Origin: Chrysopilus asiliformis | Lineage: Eukaryota > Arthropoda > Insecta > Diptera > Rhagionidae | Reading direction: 5' to 3' | Assembly (NCBI GenBank): GCA_964034945.1 | Contig: OZ035961.1 | Span: 93,940,991-94,004,990, forward strand | DNA: 64,000 bases | Part shown: positions 58,862 to 64,000 of the stretch, piece by piece | Layout: the number at the start of each line of letters is the position of its first letter | How positions within the stretch are numbered: position 1 is the stretch's first letter | The notes under the pieces: generated by a model | The model's input: only the letters and a program-made list of their open reading frames with translations | Told to the model about the DNA's origin: nothing | Database searches by the model: none | Program-made: the position numbers and the translations under genes

Positions 58862-59344
58862 CCGCCTGAAAATCAAGAAAATTCGAATTTAAATATTTTT
58901 CTCAGCGAAATTGATCAACATACACTACGTCCATTTGGGATGTTAGTCCGGGTCCATGTCTGTCCGTATATAGAGATCCCCGAAGGTGGTAATTTTGTTG
59001 ACTCAACGGTTCAGCAGCTTCCGGAAGATTTAGCAGAATCTCTGAAAATAAATAAACGAAAAAATTGGTAAAAATAGTAATTAGAAAATGTTCTAAGAAA
59101 GAAAAGAATACTTAACTGAGTTGGTTTTTCATTTCCATTTTCGAACGCCGTCTAACCACCTCATTAGCTTCGATCGCACAATGTCCATCGATCAGCTGAT
59201 CGATTCTAGTCGAGAAGAACAAAATTACTTGGAGTTAATCCATGAAGAACAAACACACAAACCGATAAAACATTTACATGCAATTACAACAACACGAACT
59301 TGCAAATTGATTTCGAGTCTCAGTGAACAAGAACAAAAAAACTG
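58862..59344 (+). CDS. Two linked coding exons of an unidentified gene (partial)
   Basis: Exon A 58862-59067 and exon B 59168-59344, both with AG acceptors and TG|GTAA donors. A ends in phase 2 and B opens with C, giving Cys at the junction; B again ends in phase 2, so at least one more exon must follow. Readable parts: PPENQENSNLNIFLSEIDQH, FGMLVRVHVCPYIEIPEGG, LPEDLAESLKINKRKN in A; MSIDQLIDSSREEQNYLEL and HAITTTRTCKLISSLSEQEQ in B. The first ATG in A (GGGATGTTAG) is in frame and could be the start. I recognise no domain. The downstream exon was not found. Confidence 0.45.
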
Positions 59345-59565
59345 GTAATGACAAACGAATCATTCTCACGAAATTTAAATCGACGAATTGTTGTTTTTTT
59401 TGAATATCTCAATAGCATTATTTAATCATATTTTTAATATGATAATCAAGGGTGATGAGATATTTAAACATTAAATTGCACATTTTTTTTGCATGCGGAA
59501 CTTCACTTAAAACAATTTACCATCAGTACAACTTATTCAAATTCAATCATTTTTAGTTTTCTTAC

Positions 59566-59851
59566 CTGTTTTCTTTTAAGCCGCAGCAAATAATTTACAT
59601 CCAAAGGCGAAGTTTCCTAAAAAGGAAAGAAACTATTTTAAATATTTTTGGGCAAATTGTTCACTATTTTCTCTGATTCAATCGTACTTACATTTGAGTT
59701 TGATGCTTTATCATCTGGCGGTTTGTTGTCCACGGTTTTCTTCTGGTTTTGATTTTTATTTTTCCCTCGATGATTTATCTGCAATGAAAAGAGAAATTGG
59801 TAACAAAATTTGATGAAAACGATCGATTTTTTTTGTAATGATACTTACCAT
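59566..59851 (-). CDS. 5' exons of an unidentified minus-strand gene (partial)
   Basis: Three small exons fit together: 59851-59849 (ATG), 59778-59692 and 59616-59566, with canonical sites and phase 0 joins, encoding 47 residues. Readable parts: MINHRGKNKNQNQKKTVDNK and SPLDVNYLLRLKRKQ. Basic and Asn/Lys-rich; no domain recognised. The donor after KRKQ is canonical, but I find no next exon; downstream it runs antisense to the exons at 58862-59344. Could be a chance assembly. Confidence 0.35.
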
Positions 59852-61800
59852 TTTCAGTAAAGTAATTAAAGCATAATACTCTACTACATTTTTTTTAAGA
59901 ACTTGTAAGGATTTGCAATGTAATTTACATTGCAACCGATGTCGCTAAATAGTGGGGCAACTTACAACTACATGTAATTTTTTTTGGGAGTAATTTACAT
60001 GATGAATCTGTGAGAAGGTTTGAGGGTTCCGGCCACATTTTTCTCCCAGATGTTGGCCATGTTAAGTGGGCTAAACTTTTTTTAGTTTAGTTTTGTGTAG
60101 TTTAGTTAAAATAAATGTTAGTTTCATTTTTAAAATAAGTCCTAGGAAATAGGCTACTTTAAGTTTTTTTGAACCGGGAAAGGGTAAGCAAACCATCTTA
60201 TTTTATTATCAGTGAGCATTAGCTAACAACAAAAAAACCAATTCTTATTAGCTCGAGGGCCGAGTCCTCCATATTGGACCACATTTTTTTCAAAAAGTTT
60301 TCTGGGAAAATAACTCTGACTGGTGAAGGCCGCATCATCTGGCGAATCAAAGCGGGGATCCAGAAAAGGATTACAGAATTTCTGAAGTGGAAAGCGTGGG
60401 AAAAGTCCAGCCCAGGTGTGGGAAAACTTGTGCACGTGTGGCCAGGAAAAACCTCTATTGGAATCCAAATTCATTTTTTCGAAGGTTTTTTTTTGAAACA
60501 AAAAAAAATCGAACAAGTAAGATCTTCCAATTTAGTATTCTGTGAATTTAGTGGAAAATTTTGTGATTCCTTAGGAATTTTCGACCTGGGTGTTAAAATA
60601 ACGGCATCAGTTTTTCCCGGTTTCATATTTCTTTCAATTTAGAATTTTTTTTTGATATTTCTAATATTCGTTCAATTAGTTATTAGATACTAGTTTAATT
60701 GATTTTAATATAGTTAAAATCTAAGAAATTACGCTAAGGAATCTATGAACTTAAGAATAAATCTAAAAATCTACGAATTAAATATCAAAACTATTATCTA
60801 CTTAAAATCTAAGGATATAAAATTATGTTCGCGTGTTTGATACCGGCTAATTTAAGACTACAATTATTCAAATCCTTAAGATTAATTACACTACGAACTT
60901 AAGGATAAAACTTACGAATCTAGAAATTACCTACAACATAAAAATTATCATCTACATTAAAAACTAAGGAAATTTAGTTAACCATACAGTTAACCTAACA
61001 TTTCGGGAAGTTTCTTCGAAGCAGAATCCACGCGGAACCTAATAGCTTTATTTAACCTAAAACTTTTTGTGCAACAATAGATAATTTTTTTTATTATAAT
61101 AGTTTGTCAACTTATTCATTTTTTTTATTCAAGTTATTTATATAAATCAGTGTAAACTTGAACCACTTTCTTTGTGCGCGAAAAATACAATCGATATATT
61201 TAACTTTACATGTTTAGATGGGCCCAACTACGCATCGTACCCAATAATTTATTTAATTTTTCTGTGAATCGAAAGACGATTTTTCCAATATTTATTTTTT
61301 TTATCATTGGTGGTGATAGTGTCCGTATGGCATAATAATTTATTTATTTTCGTGATATACTTTGATTTTATTATTCGTTCATGTTAACCTATTTATCATA
61401 TACCTTAAGACCGATTAGAATGTATTTATATTAGCGCTAGATAAATAAGAAATAGAATGGTACATGAAATATTATTAAAAAGGGTTATTAAACATAAAAT
61501 GAATCAGTGAGTTTTTTTATTTGGTGGTGGTGACTAGTGATTCTGAGAGATGAACCGAACCATGCTGCTTCAGCATGGCAATAATTTATTTTACTGATAT
61601 TCGTTGATTTACATTGATTGATTATTAATCCCTTATGTATGTAGACACGATTTCATTGTGTAGTGGACGTCATCGACAGGTCAGAGAAAGAACCCCCCCA
61701 CATCCGGCGAGCTATGCCTATACCAACAAGCGTGTCTACCCCTCTGAACCTGAAGATATTCCTTCCCTTGTCTAACTCCCCGTCCTCCTCCTGAACCTCA
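59852..61800. other. Region upstream of the LTR leader; probable LTR sequence in part
   Basis: No convincing coding sequence. Frames at 60223-60642 exist on both strands, complementary to each other, without similarity that I recognise. The interval 60650-61000 is rich in repeated AAATCTAAG and ACTTAAG words. From about 61660 the sequence becomes C-rich and leads into the primer-binding-site repeats, so the 5' LTR should end close to 61800-61950. Its left end cannot be placed without the 3' LTR. Confidence 0.35.
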
Positions 61801-61819
61801 CGTCCTCCCGTACCTACCT

Positions 61820-62160
61820 AATTGGCGTTCAATGTGGGGCCCAGCAAGTTCCACTGTATCCCATATTATTGACGCCCAGTGTAGGGCAGGCTGACTCCTT
61901 CCCGTACCCTTCCTACCGTAATCTACCCCCTTCCTGTACACTACATAATTGGCGCCCAACGTGGGGCTTCGGCCTAGTCCTGTACGGACGAAGCCAGATG
62001 ATAGCTAAGGTTTTTCCCCCCAGTTGGTCGCTACATAATTGGCGCCCAACGTTCAGCTTCGGCCTAGTCCTGTACGGACGAAGCCAGATGATAGCTAAGG
62101 TTTTTCCCCCCAGTTGGTCGCTACATAATTGGCGCCCAACGTGATCGCAAGGTCACACCC
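61820..62160 (+). repeat. Tandem primer-binding-site-like repeats of an LTR retrotransposon
   Basis: TGGCGCCCAACGTGGGGC at 61950-61967 is complementary to the 3' end of fly-type tRNA-Lys plus CCA. It recurs as TGGCGCCCAACG at 62040 and 62130, exactly 90 bp apart, each preceded by CTACATAAT. Degenerate versions lie at 61823 (TGGCGTTCAATGTGGGGC) and 61870 (TGACGCCCAGTGTAGGG). Within the 90-bp unit GGCTTCG and CGAAGCC can pair as a hairpin. Confidence 0.8.
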
Positions 62161-62453
62161 AACGTTGTCGCAGGGTGTTCCTTAACGGAAAGCCCAGACA
62201 TCAAATGCTTTTCCCCTCTAATCCCAATCCCTAACATTAGATTTTTTTTGGTATCGGGTCGCTGGCATTCTTATGTTAGCAATCCTGCTAGTTTTTTTGA
62301 AATCCCATTTCTTTCCTTTTCCCCTAATAATTTTAAAGTAAATTTAAATTCAATTCATTCATATTGCCAATTTTAACTTCGTTTTCAAGCTTTTTTTTCA
62401 AAAAATGATATGATGTTTTCTTTGTTGAGGTAGTAATGTTTATTTTGAGTCGT

Positions 62454-62757
62454 GAGTCCCGGGTCATGAAGCCTATGGCAGGATGAGCTCGCGTTTGCCA
62501 CGAACTTATAAAATTTCATTTATTGCTTTCGAAATAAACACTTAATCGACATATGTACGTTAAGTAATGAGTCATATTTATAATGAGTCCCGAGATATGA
62601 AGCAGTAGTTGCAGGATATTCTCGCGTTTGCCATTATAAAATATTTGGCTAAAAATAATACATCCAAAAGTGATTGTACTTATGTACAACACAAACAAGC
62701 AGTTTTTCTATTGGAGTCCCGGACTATGATGCAAAGCTCGATGTTCGCGTTTGCCCA
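62454..62757 (+). repeat. Three-fold imperfect repeat in the retrotransposon leader
   Basis: GAGTCCCGGGTCATGAAGC, then GCAGGATGAGCTCGCGTTTG at 62454-62500; GAGTCCCGAGATATGAAGC, then GCAGGATATTCTCGCGTTTG at 62585-62632; and GAGTCCCGGACTATGATGC, then CGATGTTCGCGTTTGCC at 62714-62755. They are spaced about 130 bp apart, between the primer-binding sites and gag. Confidence 0.7.
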
Positions 62758-63060
62758 ATTGAAAAATAGCAAACATAAAAATTATCATAAAGAATACGAT
62801 TTTGATAATCGGTAAAACAATAGTTTTTTGAGTCAATCCCATTTTTTTCCCCTCCCCTATATGAATCAATCAATGTTGTCAGTGCTTATCAATGTATTAG
62901 TCAAGCAGTGTAATCTCCTGTTTCGCGGTCACCACCAACATAATGTATATGATATTTGAGAAAAAAAGAAAATTTAAGAAATTAGAAAGTTATAGATAAG
63001 TTATAGATAATTTATAAAAAGGTTATAGATAAAGAAAGAAAATAATAGTAGAGTAGTAGT

Positions 63061-64000
63061 ATGAAAAATAATCCTAAGTTATTACAAGAAAATAAATTCG
63101 AGAAAAGTAAGAATCCTTACCACATTCAAACCAGAAGTTCTACAGGAACAAAGCCCAAGAAAAGGCAATCAGAATATATGTTTTTCACACCTCCCCGTAA
63201 TAAAAGAAAAATGGCAACAGGTGCAAAGGCCCCTGATTGTAATCCCGTCAGTCAACAGACAGAGTTAAATCCGGAAGTATCTGTAGGAGCGGATAGTGGT
63301 CTGCCACAACAATCCGGATTGGACTTAGGCAATGCTGGAGCAGCTTCATTAGAAGCTCAATCCGCCCAACAATACCAATTTCCTCCACCTCTTAGCAATG
63401 ATCCATTATCATCTCCGAGTAATCGACGAGATAATGGTCATAATAAGGATCGTTCTGAAATTGTTAACCCTAAAGCGACTACCGATACTATTAGTTTGCA
63501 TGATTTGCGAAGTTGTTTGGATGGAGCTATTCAATCTGCTTTAGAAGCCTCCAAAACTTCTTTAGTGAGGGAAATCAGCGCTAGTCTGCGTCCTGAAATC
63601 CAACAACAAATTAGTGATGCTGTAGCTAGACAATCTCAAGCTCGATCACTTCACAGTATTGCGAATATAGACTCGGAAAGATCACAATCTCGATACAACA
63701 ATGGTTCCAGACTTCTTAGGCCACAAAATAGTGTAGGTTTTGAGAATCTTATTGATAATCAAGAAGTGTCTAGAGGTTTGGACAGTTTACCACCATTTAG
63801 TCAACCACAATCATATTTACGACCAAGTAGTCAATCCACTGTGACAGCTACTTTAACCTTGCCATCAACAACCGCGTCAATCCACCCACCCTCGTATCAG
63901 CAAATACCTTTTCAAAATCCACCCGTTTCTCAATCCATTCCGCCCGAATATTTGCATGCAAACCTTCCGTTTGTATCGCAACCGGATATTTACAACCCTC
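63061..64000 (+). CDS. gag: LTR retrotransposon Gag polyprotein, N-terminal part (runs off the window)
   Basis: An open frame of 313 codons from ATG 63061 to the window edge without a stop. It begins MKNNPKLLQENKFEKSKNPY and continues with a Lys/Arg-rich segment (GTKPKKRQSEY, PPRNKRKMATG), a helix (DLRSCLDGAIQSALEASKTS) and a Gln/Ser/Pro-rich stretch (QSYLRPSSQSTVTATL, IPFQNPPVSQSIPPEY). No capsid core or zinc knuckle has been reached at the edge. The assignment as gag rests on position, about 0.9 kb after a tRNA-Lys primer-binding site, and on composition. It would package element RNA in cytoplasmic particles. The intact frame suggests a recent or active copy. Whether Ty3/gypsy-like or Pao/BEL-like cannot be told here. 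Confidence 0.7.
   Translation, partial: MKNNPKLLQENKFEKSKNPYHIQTRSSTGTKPKKRQSEYMFFTPPRNKRKMATGAKAPDCNPVSQQTELNPEVSVGADSGLPQQSGLDLGNAGAASLEAQSAQQYQFPPPLSNDPLSSPSNRRDNGHNKDRSEIVNPKATTDTISLHDLRSCLDGAIQSALEASKTSLVREISASLRPEIQQQISDAVARQSQARSLHSIANIDSERSQSRYNNGSRLLRPQNSVGFENLIDNQEVSRGLDSLPPFSQPQSYLRPSSQSTVTATLTLPSTTASIHPPSYQQIPFQNPPVSQSIPPEYLHANLPFVSQPDIYNP

Noticed and set aside
60223..60642. Overlapping frames of 122 (+) and 97 (-) codons
   Set aside because: Complementary to each other, no recognisable domain, and in a region probably belonging to a transposon.
61869..62144. 91-codon frame with repeated LHNWRPT
   Set aside because: Translation of the 90-bp primer-binding-site repeat (TTGGCGCCCAAC read in frame); not a protein.

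Overview
The window is a stretch of AT-rich insect nuclear genome, most likely from a fly (Diptera). Genes have short introns with GT-AG ends. The proteins include a ZAD C2H2 zinc-finger protein, a MADF/BESS protein and an R&R cuticle protein, all arthropod-type. Intergenic DNA is full of small inverted-repeat transposons and of elements carrying the (GTCY)n microsatellites known from dipteran Helitron-like repeats. No CRISPR array, operon or bacterial feature was seen. All exon structures were worked out by hand from splice sites and reading phase; every multi-exon CDS quoted as complete has a length divisible by three.

Layout. 1645-6077 (-) encodes POSH/SH3RF, a RING plus four-SH3 scaffold ligase. 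It is divergent from a ZAD zinc-finger gene at 7122-9399 (+). Next come UQCR11 (9756-10658, -) and an ODAD4/TTC25 homologue (12325-14136, -) with two candidate first exons. 14.8-18.1 kb is a 3.3-kb Harbinger-like element with smaller elements nested inside it. 20663-24225 (-) is a two-exon cuticle protein gene whose large intron holds a complete WAP-domain gene on the other strand (21816-24039, +) and a 0.5-kb palindrome. 25696-32076 (-) encodes a CNGB-type cyclic-nucleotide-gated channel subunit. 32.1-35.2 kb is repeat-rich.

35241-37375 (+) encodes a CPVL-like serine carboxypeptidase; 37482-38846 is a terminal-inverted-repeat element. Mitochondrial ribosomal protein S25 (39455-40069, +) converges on RBM18 (40631-41549, -). 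After paired MITEs at 41.8-42.5 kb, a MADF/BESS gene (44002-44869, -) is divergent from the proteasome lid subunit Rpn8/PSMD7 (45304-46378, +). From 46.4 to 58.8 kb there is a gene desert rich in foldback elements, possibly the first intron of a gene whose exons appear at 58862-59344. A small antisense gene start lies at 59566-59851. The right end (about 61.8-64.0 kb) is the leader and gag start of an LTR retrotransposon, with an unusual tandem array of tRNA-Lys primer-binding-site-like units; gag runs off the window.

The genes are unrelated housekeeping, signalling, ciliary and cuticle genes and do not form one pathway. The most unusual signals are the tandem primer-binding sites, the interchangeable TPR half-exons of the ODAD4 homologue, an RBM18 intron lacking an AG acceptor, and the nested elements with intact target-site duplications.
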